A stretch of DNA of 64,000 nt, from the NCBI GenBank assembly GCA_943735955.1, contig OX030963.1, forward strand, positions 7,832,431 to 7,896,430, read 5' to 3'. The stretch comes from Piscicola geometra (taxonomy: Eukaryota > Annelida > Clitellata > Hirudinida > Piscicolidae). This document shows positions 29,101 to 39,032 of the stretch, piece by piece (the first letter of the stretch is position 1; each line of letters begins with the position of its first letter). The position numbers were made by a program, and so were the translations under genes. The notes beneath the pieces are model-generated. The model did not search any database. It was not told where the DNA came from and saw nothing but the letters and a program-made list of their open reading frames with translations.

Positions 29101-32100
29101 CCACCCCTCCTCCCACCCACATCTACCTCTCCTCCCTCCTCCCACACACATCCACCCCTCCTCCCACCCACATCCACCCCTCCTCCCACCCACATCTACC
29201 TCTCCTCCTTCCTCCCACCCACATCCACTCCTCTTCCCACCCACATCCACCCCTCCTCCCCTCCTCCCACCCACATCCACCCCTCCACCCACCCACATCT
29301 ACCTCTCCTCCTTCCTCCCAACCACATCTACTCCTCTTCCCACCCACATCCACCCCTCCTCCCTTCTCCCACCCACATCCACCCCTCCTCCCACCCACAT
29401 CCACCCCTCCTCCCACCCACATCCACCCCTCCTCCCACCCACATCCACCCCTCCTCCGACTCACATCCACTCTTCCTCCCACCCACATCCACTCCTCCTC
29501 CCACCTACATACACCCCTCCTTCCTCCCCCCACCCACATCAACCCCTCCTCCCTCCTCCCACCCACATCCACCTCTCCTCCCATCCACATCCACCCCTCC
29601 TCCCACCCACATAAACCCTTCCTCCCTCCACCCACATCCACCCCTCCTCCCTCCTCCCACCCACATCCACCCCTCCTCCCACCCACATCCACCAATCCTC
29701 CCACCCACATACACCCCTCCTCCCTTCTCCCACCCAAATCCATCCCTCCTCCCTCCTCCCACCCACATACACCCCTCCTCCCACCCACATCCACTCCTTC
29801 TCCCTCCTCCCACCCACATCCACCCCTCCTCCCTCCTCCCACCCACATCCACCCTTCCTCCCACCCACATCCACCCCTCCTCCCACCCACATCTACCTCT
29901 CCTCCTTCCTCCCACCCACATCCACCCCTCCTCCCACCCACATCCACCCCTCCTCCCACCCACATCTACCTCTCCTCCTTCCTCTCACCCACATCCACCC
30001 CTCCTCCCACCCACATCCACCCCTCCTCCCACCCACATCTACCTCTCCTCCTTCCTCTCACCCACATCCACCCCTCCTCTCACCCACATCCACCCCTCCT
30101 CCCACCCACATCCACCCCTCCTCCCACCCACATCCACCCCTCCTATCTCCCACATCTACCTCTCCTCCCACTCACATCTACCTCTTCTCCTTCCTCCCAC
30201 CCACTTCCACCCCTCCTCCCACCCACATCCACCCCTCCTCCCACCCACATCTACCTCTCCTCCTTCCTCCCACCCACATCCACCCTTCCTCCCACCCACA
30301 TCCACCCCTCCTCCTACCCACATCTACCTCTCCTCCTTCCTCCCACCCACATCCACCCCTCCTCTCACTCACATCCACCCCTCCTCCCACCCACATCTAC
30401 CTCTCCTCCTTCCTCTCACCCACATCCACCCCTCCTCCCACCCACATCCACCCCTCCTCTCACCCACATCCACCCCTCCTCCCACCCACATCCACCCCTC
30501 CTCCCACCCACATCCACCCCTCCTCCCTCCCACATCTACCTCTCCTCCCACTCACATCTACCTCTCCTCCTTCCTCCCACCCACTTCCACCCCTCCTCCC
30601 ACCCACATTTGCCCCTCCTCCCACCCACATCTACCTCTCCTCCTTCCTCCCATCCACTTCCACCCCTCCTCCCACCCACATCTACCTCTCCTCCCACTCA
30701 CATCTACCTCTCCTCCTTCCTCTCACCCACATCCACCCCTCCTCCCACCCACATCCACCCCTCCTCCCACCCACATCTACCTCTCCTCCTTCCTCTCACC
30801 TACATCCACCCCTCCTCCCACCCACATCCACCCCTCCTCCCACCCACATCTACCTCTCCTCCTTCCTCTCACTCACATCCACCCCTCCTCTCACCCACAT
30901 CCACCCCTCCTCCCACCCACATCCACCCCTCCTCCTACCCACATCCACCCCTCCTCCCTCCCACATCTACCTCTCCTCCCACTCACATCTACCTCTCCTC
31001 CTCCCTCCCACCCACATCCACCCCTCCTCCCACCCACATCTACCTCTCCTCCTTCCTCTCACCTACATCCACCCCTCCTCCCACCCACATCCACCCCTCC
31101 TCCCACCCACATCTACCTCTCCTCCTTCCTCTCACCCACATCCACCCCTCCTCTCACCCACATCCACCCCTCCTCCCACCCACATCCACCCCTCCTCCCA
31201 CCCACATCCACCCCTCCTCCCTCCCACATCTACCTCTCCTCCTTCCTCTCACCCACTTCCACCCCTCCTCCCACCCACATCTACCTCTCCTCCTTCCTCT
31301 CACCTACATCCACCCCTCCTCCCACCCACATCCACCCCTCCTCCCACCCACATCTACCTCTCCTCCTTCCTCTCACCCACATCCACCCCTCCTCTCACCC
31401 ACATCCACCCCTCCTCCCACCCACATCCACCCCTCCTCCCACCCACATCCACCCCTCCTCCCACCCACATCCACCCCTCCTCCCACTCACATCTACCTCT
31501 CCTCCTTCCTCCCACCCACTTCCACCCCTCCTCCCTCCCACATCTACCTCTCCTCCAACTCACATCTACCTCTCCTCCTTCCTCCCACCCACTTCCACCC
31601 CTCCTCCCACCCACATTTGCCAGCACTTGGTGGTGTAGTAGGCAATGCTGAAGGGAGCGATCATGAGGTCCGGAATGAACTGAGAGAAGATGCGGAAGAC
31701 GATGTCGATGTCCTGTGTGATCCTTTGGTCCCTGAATGAGGTCAGAGTGATGGTGGAATGAGGTCAGAGTGATGGTGGAATGAGGTCAGAGTGATGGTGG
31801 AATGAGGTCAGAGTGGTGGTGGAATGAGGTCAGAGTGATGGTGGAATGAGGTCAGAGTGATGGTGGAATGAGATCAGAGTGGTGGTGGAATGAGGTCAGA
31901 GTGATGGTGGAATGAGGTCAGAGTGATGGTGGAATGAGGTCAGTTACTAGCTATGCAATCATCATCACCACCACAAATACTCCAAGCATCACTATCATCA
32001 CCAGCACAAACACGTGGTCGATGGAAGGGTCGAGGACGTTGAGTTTGTAGAAGTTGATGTGCCTCATGTAGCCCTTCTGCACCGCCCTGCTGAGCAACTG

Positions 32101-32586
32101 TCCATGCAGTCAATCAGTTAAGTGCGCATCAGCCAAAGCAGTCAATGAGAGTGAACTTGAGGGTGTGGTCTTGAAGCTCGCTTGGGTTTACGTCACATCA
32201 ACAATATTCTCCATTGTATGGTATTGCATTAATGACATGGCATGCATATTTGAAGGCAACCCGAGTACCCAGGTTTGAAACGCGTTACCATTCCTATTGA
32301 ACACGAAGTTCAGTACAAACGACTAATTGATTGGTCACCTGTCGACTGCGTATGTAGAAGGCCATCCATGTATATTTCTTGAACGCTAACACCTGCGTTT
32401 GCAAAAATTAAAAACAAATATTATTAATGTAATATTAATTTTTATTAGTTTGAACATCAATTCTATGATGCCAATGTGACGTCATTTGAGTTCTCAAAGG
32501 TGATTGGATACAGACCAGCGCCATGGCAATCACTTTAGCCAGTGAGAGCAGGGTGGTTCTGAAGAAGGCATTCTTATCCTTGTCGA
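11104..32586 (-). CDS. ABCD4: ABCD4-like ABC half-transporter, 17 exons found, 5' end missing
   Basis: In-phase GT-AG exons on the minus strand, 5' to 3': 32516-32586, 32339-32392, 32012-32097, 31615-31731, 27683-27808, 27360-27410, 24230-24324, 23871-23992, 19265-19356, 17272-17418, 15315-15367, 14915-15025, 14350-14432, 14102-14235, 13208-13284, 12250-12364 and 11104-11578. They give about 668 residues. Hallmarks: TGWIGPVSVYVF, EGDFRYKHMQLRLNSESAAF, GSILNYICIAVPIF (membrane half), Walker A GDSAVGKTS, Q-loop region FFLPQRSYLTNGSLRQQ, signature LSPGEAQRI, Walker B AVLDEATS and H-loop SVGHRKSL. LSPGE in place of LSGGQ is typical of ABCD4, the family of the lysosomal cobalamin exporter acting with LMBD1. 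The N-terminal 70-80 residues (targeting region and first membrane segment) were not found. A weak candidate piece ends at 32703 (FGLPEVFDLVL with donor GTAAAT). The last exon adds about 130 residues absent from vertebrate ABCD4. Confidence 0.9.
11640..12110. repeat. CCACACCTCCACCACA-type minisatellite in ABCD4 last intron
   Basis: Same C/A-rich repeat class as 7360-7965 (CACCACACCTCCACCACA). It fills most of the intron between ABCD4 exons 11104-11578 and 12250-12364. The plus-strand ORF through it is spurious. Confidence 0.9.
12985..13197. repeat. 15-bp minisatellite, about 14 copies
   Basis: Very homogeneous unit ATTAAAACAATAGTA. It begins about 10 bp beyond the donor of ABCD4 exon 13208-13284 on the transcribed strand. 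Confidence 0.95.
15537..16700. repeat. 27-bp minisatellite, about 43 copies
   Basis: Highly homogeneous 27-bp unit built on GATGGAGGGATGATTAAGAA followed by ATGGAAA. It reads MIKKWKDGG on plus and FLNHPSIFP on minus. It lies in the ABCD4 intron between exons 15315-15367 and 17272-17418 and abuts the 19-bp array, which is a different repeat. Confidence 0.97.
16701..17245. repeat. 19-bp minisatellite, about 28 copies
   Basis: Unit AAGGAATGAAGGGATGATG. Since 19 is not a multiple of three the translation repeats every 19 residues, which explains the long minus-strand open frame. It ends about 27 bp from the donor of ABCD4 exon 17272-17418. Confidence 0.97.
17470..19107. repeat. 24-bp minisatellite, about 68 copies, resembling an exon start
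   Basis: On the gene strand the unit is TTCAGAGTGGGAGTCTTGGT plus GATG. It fills the intron just upstream of ABCD4 exon 17272-17418, whose acceptor and first codons read TTCAG then AGTCGGAGAGTTGATG; 18 of 24 positions agree. In the exon's phase the array encodes RVGVLVMF repeats against the true RVGELMER. Two frames stay open through the whole array but reading through into the exon is out of frame, so I treat it as intronic. Confidence 0.95.
19357..19475 (-). repeat. duplicated acceptor plus exon start upstream of ABCD4 exon 19265-19356
   Basis: The acceptor CCTCCAG and the first about 39 coding bases (FSFYILTLIYNFT) of the exon are repeated twice more in the intron, with alternative junctions at 19406 and 19462, i.e. 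50 and 56 bp apart. The second copy is nearly exact (Tyr codon changed to His); the third is shortened. Confidence 0.8.
19678..19711. other. perfect 11-bp hairpin
   Basis: GCGACGGTTCC at 19678-19688 and its exact reverse complement GGAACCGTCGC at 19701-19711 enclose a 12-nt loop in an ABCD4 intron. Function unknown; it could be the end of a mobile element. Confidence 0.6.
19853..21356. mobile_element. 1.5-kb DNA transposon, unclassified, 9-bp target duplication
   Basis: The ends are imperfect inverted repeats of about 55-60 bp: left AGGGGGGTCATA ... ACGTCCACTTGG, right (inverted) AGGAGGGGGCATA ... ACGTCCACTTAG. Both ends are flanked by the identical 9-mer ATAAATATA (19844-19852 and 21357-21365). 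Inside, a decayed plus-strand reading at about 20290-20640 (FLYKDNKFG, NRLGCLVREVM) looks like remnant transposase or associated protein, with stops and frameshifts. A 9-bp duplication suggests Mutator-like transposition, but I do not recognise the protein family. Inserted in the ABCD4 intron 19357-23870. Confidence 0.7.
21388..23374 (+). mobile_element. Tc1-like transposon, inactive, IR/DR type
   Basis: Bounded by TA dinucleotides and inverted ends CAGTGCAGCTCAAAAT / ATTTTGAGCTGCATTG. The terminal repeats are about 190 bp long and carry a second inner copy of the core (GGGTCAAAATAATAGGGACG at about 21557, inverted near 23190). Decayed transposase pieces on plus: GRPKRLSEI helix-turn-helix (about 21840), ARLQWAKYHVDFGDEWNFVI (about 22035), YQQENASI and SFDLNPIKNLWR (about 22920-23050), matching Tc1 DDE transposases (QQDNAP, SPDLNPIENLW). 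Stops and frameshifts kill the frame. Unrelated AT-rich DNA at about 22100-22720 probably represents a nested insertion. Confidence 0.85.
23560..23860. repeat. CT-rich repeat before ABCD4 exon 23871-23992
   Basis: Tandem CCATCAACCTCTCCCTCT-type units of about 45-55 bp (variants CCCTCTTCACCCCCCTA). It ends about 10 bp from the donor of exon 23871-23992 on the gene strand. Confidence 0.8.
24333..24700. repeat. GTGGTGGAACAGTGGTG minisatellite
   Basis: G/T-rich tandem repeat (GGTGGTGGAACAGTGGTG and variants) that starts within 10 bp of the acceptor of ABCD4 exon 24230-24324 and decays towards 24700. Confidence 0.85.
24775..24903. repeat. (GAT)n microsatellite flanking a LINE
   Basis: GATGATGATTATGAT-type trinucleotide tract immediately upstream of the 5'-truncated LINE at 24904; it may be the insertion target. 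Confidence 0.85.
24904..26333 (+). mobile_element. 5'-truncated non-LTR retrotransposon (RTE-like) with zinc-finger insert
   Basis: Reverse transcriptase is read in 24918-25499: NYRGLKLIEQVLK at the start, FGFMPGRGTTDAIF, FVDLEKAFDRVPR (first catalytic Asp) and LLYADDFV (YADD catalytic pair). After a frameshift, 25541-25680 encodes a C-x2-C ... C-x2-C ... H-x2-C ... C-x2-C finger (YPCAVC, CSGCSSWVHKRCSG), a cysteine finger like a PHD, followed by the C-terminal LINE region (GDMLSAGGGCEDA, MRWFGHVERGG, RPGRPKKTWED). The endonuclease is absent, so the copy is 5'-truncated and dead. The RT resembles RTE-clade elements; the clade is tentative. Lies sense-opposite to ABCD4 in its intron. Confidence 0.85.
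26334..27340. repeat. (ATGATGATT)n microsatellite, about 1 kb
   Basis: Trinucleotide-based repeat with GATGATTAT and GATGATGATTAT units. It begins directly at the 3' end of the LINE and stops about 20 bp before ABCD4 exon 27360-27410. Poly-Ile and Met-Met-Ile open frames are artefacts. Confidence 0.97.
27420..27625. repeat. (AAT)n-rich tract
   Basis: AATAATAAATGTAATAATG-type AT-rich repeat in the short ABCD4 intron between exons 27360-27410 and 27683-27808. Confidence 0.8.
28046..28255. repeat. 36-bp minisatellite, about 6 copies
   Basis: Unit containing CATAGCAACTTCCCCCATCC and CTCCACAACCACTCCC, with the first four or five copies nearly identical, in the ABCD4 intron 27809-31614. Confidence 0.9.
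28280..31610. repeat. 22-bp minisatellite, about 150 copies, abutting a splice donor
   Basis: Plus-strand unit CCCCTCCTCCCACCCACATC plus CA, with a longer CCCACATCTACCTCTCCTCC variant interspersed every few units. On the ABCD4 strand the unit is GATGTGGGTGGGAGGAGGGG. It begins at the donor of exon 31615-31731, where the intron itself starts GTGGGTGGGAGGAGGGG. Long frames on both strands (GGRRGGCGWEEG, PLLPPTST) follow from the period (22 x 3). Confidence 0.97.
31739..31943. repeat. 22-bp minisatellite at an ABCD4 acceptor, about 9 copies
   Basis: Unit GAATGAGGTCAGAGTGATGG plus TG. On the gene strand each copy carries CTGACCTCATTC, the sequence that directly precedes the acceptor AG of exon 31615-31731. 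Confidence 0.95.
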
Positions 32587-32599
32587 CTAATACCTGTTT

Positions 32600-33432
32600 A
32601 TTATCATTATTATTAATATCGTCATCATCATAAATATCAAAGCTATAAAATATTCAATTCGTAGTATCTTTGGTACCGAGTAGTGAAGCTTCAACTATTT
32701 ACTCAGTACCAAGTCGAACACTTCGGGCAGGCCGAAGACGAATTTTGATCACGTGGTATCCGTTCAAAGTAAGTCATCATTAACTTAGCCATTTCTTTTC
32801 AAACCGTTTGTAATTTTCTGAAACGGTTTCTTTGGAGTCTGTCTCACATTCAATATGCGGCATTTGGAATTCGAGCATTCAAAAGGAATTACCTTCATAT
32901 GGGACCGAGCAATTGAAAAGTAAGTTTGAAACAAACTATAGAGAAATTATCGATCTGGAATTCATATATTTAATGCAATCGATGCTCATTAGGACAATGA
33001 CTTTCTAACTTTTTAAATAACTTATTTCCTTTGTAATAAATTTATGTACTTTTACTCAAAAGTAATAAAAATGGGTTTATTCTCACTAATTTTCACAAAA
33101 GACCACTCACAATATTACATTTATGAAACAGCGATGAGTAGCTAGTTAACTAATTAATTTATAACTTATTTATCTAGTTCAATTAAAAATAAAGATAAAA
33201 AAACTGAATTAGTAAAATCTTCAAAGTTATCAACCAGCAAAGCAGCAACAATTTGCGACAGTTATCTCAAGATGGGATCGACATTTAGACATCTCACAGT
33301 TTGTTCTACCCGATCAAGTGTTAAAATTAAAAAAAGAAATAAAGAAAACAAACCAGTTGAAAATCTGGTTACAAGTCATTATTTCGTAATACCCGACTTT
33401 TCTCTATATAATGTATTTATCGAAGGCACTGG
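32600..33432. other. region upstream of the recognised ABCD4 exons, no firm gene
   Basis: AT-rich DNA in which the missing ABCD4 5' exons would be expected. At about 32703-32748 the minus strand reads KFVFGLPEVFDLVL followed by donor GTAAAT in the right phase for exon 32516-32586, but an acceptor is missing, so it is only a candidate. A 66-codon plus ORF at 33272-33472 is not recognised. Confidence 0.35.
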
Positions 33433-33751
33433 CTACGGCACTTGGACTTCAAGAACAATAACTTATTTTTGAGTTCCATTCATTGAAAAGGAACAAAAGT
33501 AAAGTGATTTTTTTAAATATAAGATATTTGAATTATTTTAAATTTACAATTATCTTTTGTTTATTGACTACCTATGTTTTTTAAAATCCTTCCCCAACCC
33601 TTCCCCTAACTCTTTTATAACTAATAAAACATAAAATATATAATTGATTAAAATATAAATAAAAGATAAATATCCTTTAACAATTTTAGTTCATTTCTCA
33701 TTAAACAAAAATTTAGAAAAACGTATTGTTCCTGAAGTCCAGGTGCCGCAG
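33433..33751. mobile_element. candidate MITE with about 28-bp inverted ends
   Basis: CTACGGCACTTGGACTTCAA at 33433 is matched inverted at 33724-33751 (CTGCGGCACCTGGACTTCAG in the same sense), followed in both by GAACAATA. The interior is AT-rich and non-coding. No target duplication was identified, so the true ends are uncertain. Confidence 0.4.
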
Positions 33752-33917
33752 TCCTTATTAGAAATATGATCTTAAATAATACAATCTTAAAACGGGATAT
33801 AAATCTTCTATTGAAGATACTATATACAATAAATATACAAAAGTTTCAAATAGATAATTTCTTTATTTTGTTTCAAACGTAACTTATTTATTTATTGCTT
33901 ACATATGGAGTATGATT

Positions 33918-34130
33918 TATACTGTATAAGTTATGCTGTATAAGTTATACTGTATAGGTTATACTGTATAAGTTATACTGTGTAAGTTATACTGTATAAG
34001 TTATACTGTATAAGTTATACTGTATAAGTTATACTGTATAAGTTATACTGTATAAGTTATACTGTATAAGTTATACTGTATAGGTTATACTGTATAAGTT
34101 ATACTGTATAAGTTATACTGTATAAGTTAT
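33918..34130. repeat. 14-bp minisatellite split by a LINE
   Basis: Unit ACTGTATAAGTTAT, about 15 copies. The array resumes for about 20 bp at 37054-37073 beyond the LINE, so the element inserted into it. Confidence 0.95.
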
Positions 34131-37053
34131 GTTGTAGGCGTCCTTGAGTCTAGGTAGACAATGGACTTGTGCTGGAGAGAACTTTTCCCAGCTGGTTGTT
34201 GTTCGCAGCTGGTTGTTGGTCGCTGTTGGTTGTTAGTCTCCATCTGCTTTTATCTTCAGCAAGCGATTCCCAGGTGCTGACATTGATCTCTGTAGATTTT
34301 AGATCGCGCTTGCAGACGTCCTTGTAGTTGCTCTCCAACCTGAGGCAAGCTTGCCGAATAGCACGTCTTTGGGAAGTCGGTCACCATCCATCTGACGTAC
34401 ATGTCCCAACCAGGGCGTAAGCATGGCCAAAATACTATGGAAGGTATGTTGTAGTTCATGCAGCAGACCCCCTTCTCCACTCTTGATGGTGAGTCCATGG
34501 GAAAGGCAAAGCCGATACAGCTTGTCTCCATCTGTTTTTATCTTCAGCAAGCCGACGTGCATGTCCCAACCATCAAAGACGTCTTCGACGGAGAAGAGTA
34601 GTCATGCTTAAACTGGCTGACGACTTCCAGAGCATAGTTGTTGATAGTGATGTGAGGTCGTTCGGCGTGCTGTGCCATCACCTGTGTTTTCTTGAGACTG
34701 ATTTTTAAGCTAAACTCATCGCATGCCTTGGAAAACCTGTCGAGCAGTCTTTGCAGTTCTGCTTCAGAGTGGGTGACCAGTGCTGCATCATCCGCAAACA
34801 GCATGTCTCTTATCATCACTTTTCGTATTTTGCTTTTTGCCTTCAGACGAGCCAGGTTGAAAAGACTACCGTCTGATCGGGAATGAAGATATACACCTTC
34901 TGTTGATGCTCCAAAGGCACGTTTCAGCATAACAGCGAAGAAGATGCCGAAGAGAGTGGGAGTGAGAACACAGCCTTGTTTGACGCCACTGCGGATTTCA
35001 AAAGCACTTGATGTCGACCCATCGTACTGCACAGTGCTTTTCAGATTGTCATGAAACGACTTTATCACGCTCAGGAGCTTTGGTGGGCAGCTAATCTTTG
35101 CCAGAATGTTGAAGAGTCCATTCCCACTGATAAGATCGAACGCTTTGGTCAGGTCTATGAAAGCTAGGAAAAGGGGTTTGTGTTGTTCTCTGCCTTTTTC
35201 TTGCAGTTGTCTGAGTGGGAAGATCATATCTATAGTTGACCTTTCTGCGCGGAACCCAGCTTGTGATTCTAGATACACTCTATCAGCAAGCTCCTATAAT
35301 CTTTTCAAGACTACACGTGCGAACACTTTGCCCACGAGAGATATTCCTCTGTAGTTGTTGCAATTACTTCTCTCGCCCTTGTTTTTGTATAAAGTGATTA
35401 TTTTTGCGTCTCTCATGTCCTGAGAAACAGTTCCTTCTTCCCAGCATTGGCATAAAAGACTGTGCAGTTTTTTAAGACTGTGCTTCCGCATTTAATGACT
35501 TCTGGTGGTATGCCATCAGACCCTGGAGCTTTCCCTGAAGACAAACTGTCAATAGTCTTCTTTAATTCTATAACACTGGGTTTTTCATCTAGTCCATCAT
35601 GAGTGGAAGAGTTTCAACTGCGGCAAGGGCTTCATCACTCACGTGATTCTGCTTGGAGTATAGGTCGGAGTAGTATTCTACCCAGCGGTCCATCTGCTTG
35701 CACTTATCGTCTATGATTGCACCAGTGGCAGACATAAGTGGGGTTATGGTTTTCATAGTGCGACCTGTGGCTTTTTTAATGCCGTCGTACATGTCCTTGA
35801 TGTCTCCAGTATCGGATGATTGTTGAATCTATCGGCATAGCTGAAGCCAGTAGTCATTAGCGCATTTTCTCGCTATTTTCTCCACTGCACTTTTGGAGGA
35901 TCTGTACTCCTGTACTCTTTTGGCTGGGATGTAGCTTGTACTCCAGATGAGTTCTGCGGCGTTCTTCTATAGTTGAAGTGAGTGTGAAGGAGTGGGCTTT
36001 AAACCAATCGCTGTTTTTGTTCTGCCTCTTTCCAAGACTGGAGGCAGCCTTGTAAACCGTTTCTCTTAATTAAAGTCACCCAGCAGTATCAGTTGATAAC
36101 TGCATGCTTTCGGGCATCACTGATCATCTGGAGGTCTTGAGATAGCCCTGGTGTGAGTGTTTTCGCATTCCAGGTGCTCAGTTTTAAAGCAGGTGTTTTT
36201 GTTTTGTTTTTCTTGTTTACGGGAATATAATAAGTCTGCTTGTCGAGTGTTGCAGCACTCTGAGCTCATACGCACCCAGTAGGGCAGGCAAACTGTGATG
36301 GAACAACACCTATTTGACTGGGGGCTGCCCAGCTTAAAGCGGGCGATAGTTGTAAACAAGACATGGCGATCTCTCCCACCGTCGGAAGTAATCCCTGGCG
36401 CCATATGAAACATATGACTTATAACCGGTAACTGCTACTTCCCGTGTTTTTTAAACGCTTTCAGCGAAGCTGGAGTGACCTCTCCAGGGCGTAAGCTTGG
36501 GTAAAATACTCTGGAAGGTGAGTTGTAGCCCATGCAGCAGACCCCCCCTCTCCACGCTTGATGGTGAGTCCAAGGGAAAGGCAAAGCCGATACATCTTGG
36601 AGCCATCAGCGTCACAGGAGTTGCTGGAATGACTTTGTGAGCAGTTAAACCGCCTCCGCACTTGAAATGAAGGTTGACTTCCTTAGCCTTAAATTAGCTA
36701 AAACCTAACCTGCAAGGCAGCAGGACCGTAACCCTGGCAGGGAGACTGAAGGGGTAATAGCACTTGTCTAAGGTGCCTGCCTGGACTAGTGGTAGAGCGG
36801 GGATATCATACTTTACCGTCCAGGTAAGACACCTGTCCACTTCTCCTGGGTTGTTCGTTGACACTAAAAATGTGTTCATCCGCCCTTTATCAGTTTATGA
36901 TCTCCGTGCTGTTGGGTAACCCAGATACCCTCCACACCAAAAAGTCCGATTCATCGTAACAAGATGGTGGGGTGGTCAGTTTAGTCGCCGACCACCCCAC
37001 CACGACACAGGTTGTACTAAGTTACGTAGTTAACAGAACCTGACCTGACCTGA
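34131..37053 (-). mobile_element. non-LTR retrotransposon, nearly full span, internally deleted
   Basis: Minus-strand LINE whose 5' end is at 37053 and 3' end at 34131, flanked by TATAAGTTAT from the 14-bp array. In order: 5' leader; endonuclease start LKLSTWNAKTLTPG (about 36170), followed within about 15 codons by LILLGDFN, so most of the endonuclease is deleted; MYDGIKKATGRTMKTITP (about 35790); TLYKNKGERSNCNNYRGISL (about 35380); RT core with FIDLTKAFDLISG and FADDAALV (34544-35278); C-terminal WLGHVRQMDGDRLPKDVLFG (about 34350). Stops and frameshifts are present. Same family as 39350-41030; the clade (RTE-like) is tentative. Confidence 0.85.
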
Positions 37054-37073
37054 AGTATAAGTTATACTGTATA

Positions 37074-37830
37074 TCGTTAAGGGCGTTTACAAGCTGGGCA
37101 TGCCGAATCCCGAATGAGAAAAACCTCTAAAACTGCCGCTTATTCTTTTCAATGTTTATAGATTTGGAAATCTGTTCGTACTTGACCGCACGTTTACGCC
37201 CTCATTCGCATACGGTCGAATAAATGCAATTTCATATTCGTCTTTAGCCAAAATAAATTCATCAGAATCAATCAATTTTATTTCAATGTCTAAAATGATG
37301 TGCTGTTTGTAATTTTCAAGCCTAATTATTAATATGAATATTTATCGTTGAGATGGTGGAGCGTTAATTATTAACGGTTAATACCTTGTAATAGCTGCTC
37401 GAGATCAAACCAACGAAGTTTCCTAAGACTTTTTCTGTGTTCAAAGTTTACATTTTTATCCAGCAGTCATTCAATCTTTATTTTATGAAATTAACTTTTT
37501 GATTTTGCAAAATAAACTTATTGAATTTTATTTAATTTACTACTTAAATTGTTAAATGTAGTCGTTAACGCTGTGTCCAAGACAAATCTCAAGCACTTCA
37601 ACTTGAAAGTGCTTCTCAGATTAGATTTGGGCAAAATCGATGTTTAATCTCTCAAAAATGCATTGAGATCATTGTTCGCACTTCTACAATGATTTATCAG
37701 GCGAGTATGTTTAAAGGGGTAAATATGAAACGACACAGGAAGATATCATCGTTTTAAAATATAGTGAAACAACGGCCATTTTTAAGTTTAGGCTTACCAA
37801 GTAAATGTAAATATTTTTTATTAAATATTT
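37074..37830. other. AT-rich spacer, nothing recognised
   Basis: No open frame, repeat or element end that I can support. Confidence 0.5.
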
Positions 37831-37834
37831 AAAA

Positions 37835-39032
37835 TGTATTTATCATTTAAATAGGTATTTATCATTTAAATATGTATTTATCATTTAAATATGTATTTAT
37901 CATTTAAATATGTATTTATCATTTAAATATGTATTTATCATTTAAATATATATTTATCATTTAAATATGTATTTATCATTTAAATATGTATTTATCATTT
38001 AAATATGTATTTATCATTTAAATATGTATTTATCATTTAAATATGTATTTATCATTTAAATATGTATTTATCATTTAAATATGTATTTATCATTTAAATA
38101 TGTATTTATCATTTAAATATGTATTTATCATTTAAATATGTATTTATCATTTAAATATGTATTTATCATTTAAATATGTATTTATCATTTAAATATGTAT
38201 TTATCATTTAAATATGTATTTATCATTTAAATATGTATTTATCATTTAAATATGTATTTATCATTTAAATATGTATTTATCATTTAAATATGTATTTATC
38301 ATTTAAATATGTATTTATCATTTAAATATGTATTTATCATTTAAATATGTATTTATCATTTAAATATGTATTTATCATTTAAATATGTATTTATAATTTA
38401 AATATGTATTTATCATTTAAATATGTATTTATAATTTAAATATGTATTTATCATTTAAATATGTATTTATCATTTAAATATGTATTTATCATTTAAATAT
38501 GTATTTCTCATTTAAATATGTATTCATCATTTAAATATGTATTTCTCATTTAAATATGTATTTCTCATTTAAATATGTATTTCTCATTTAAATATGTATT
38601 TATCATTTAAATATGTATTTATCATTTAAATATGTATTTATCATTTAAATATGTATTTATCATTTAAATATGTATTTATCATTTAAATATGTATTTATCA
38701 TTTAAATATGTATTTATCATTTAAATATGTATTTATCATTTAAATATGTATTTATCATTTAAATATGTATTTATCATTTAAATATGTATTTATCATTTAA
38801 ATATGTATTTATCATTTAAATATGTATTTATCATTTAAATATGTATTTATCATTTAAATATGTATTTATCATTTAAATATGTATTTATCATTTAAATATG
38901 TATTTATCATTTAAATATGTATTTATCATTTAAATATGTATTTATCATTTAAATATGTATTTATCATTTAAATATGTATTTATCATTTAAATATGTATTT
39001 ATCATTTAAATATGTATTTATCATTTAAATAT
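37835..39032. repeat. 19-bp minisatellite, about 63 copies
   Basis: Extremely homogeneous AT-rich unit TATTTATCATTTAAATATG with rare single-base variants clustered at about 38385-38590. Confidence 0.98.

Noticed and set aside
28497..31739. Gly/Trp/Val-rich and Pro/Ser-rich repeat proteins
   Set aside because: Period-22 minisatellite with open frames on both strands; it lies in an ABCD4 intron.
36117..36879. Separate small genes on the minus strand
   Set aside because: They are pieces of the 5' leader and broken endonuclease of the LINE at 34131-37053.
37835..39032. CRISPR-like array
   Set aside because: Units are contiguous with no unique spacers; this and the other arrays are ordinary satellites in eukaryotic DNA.
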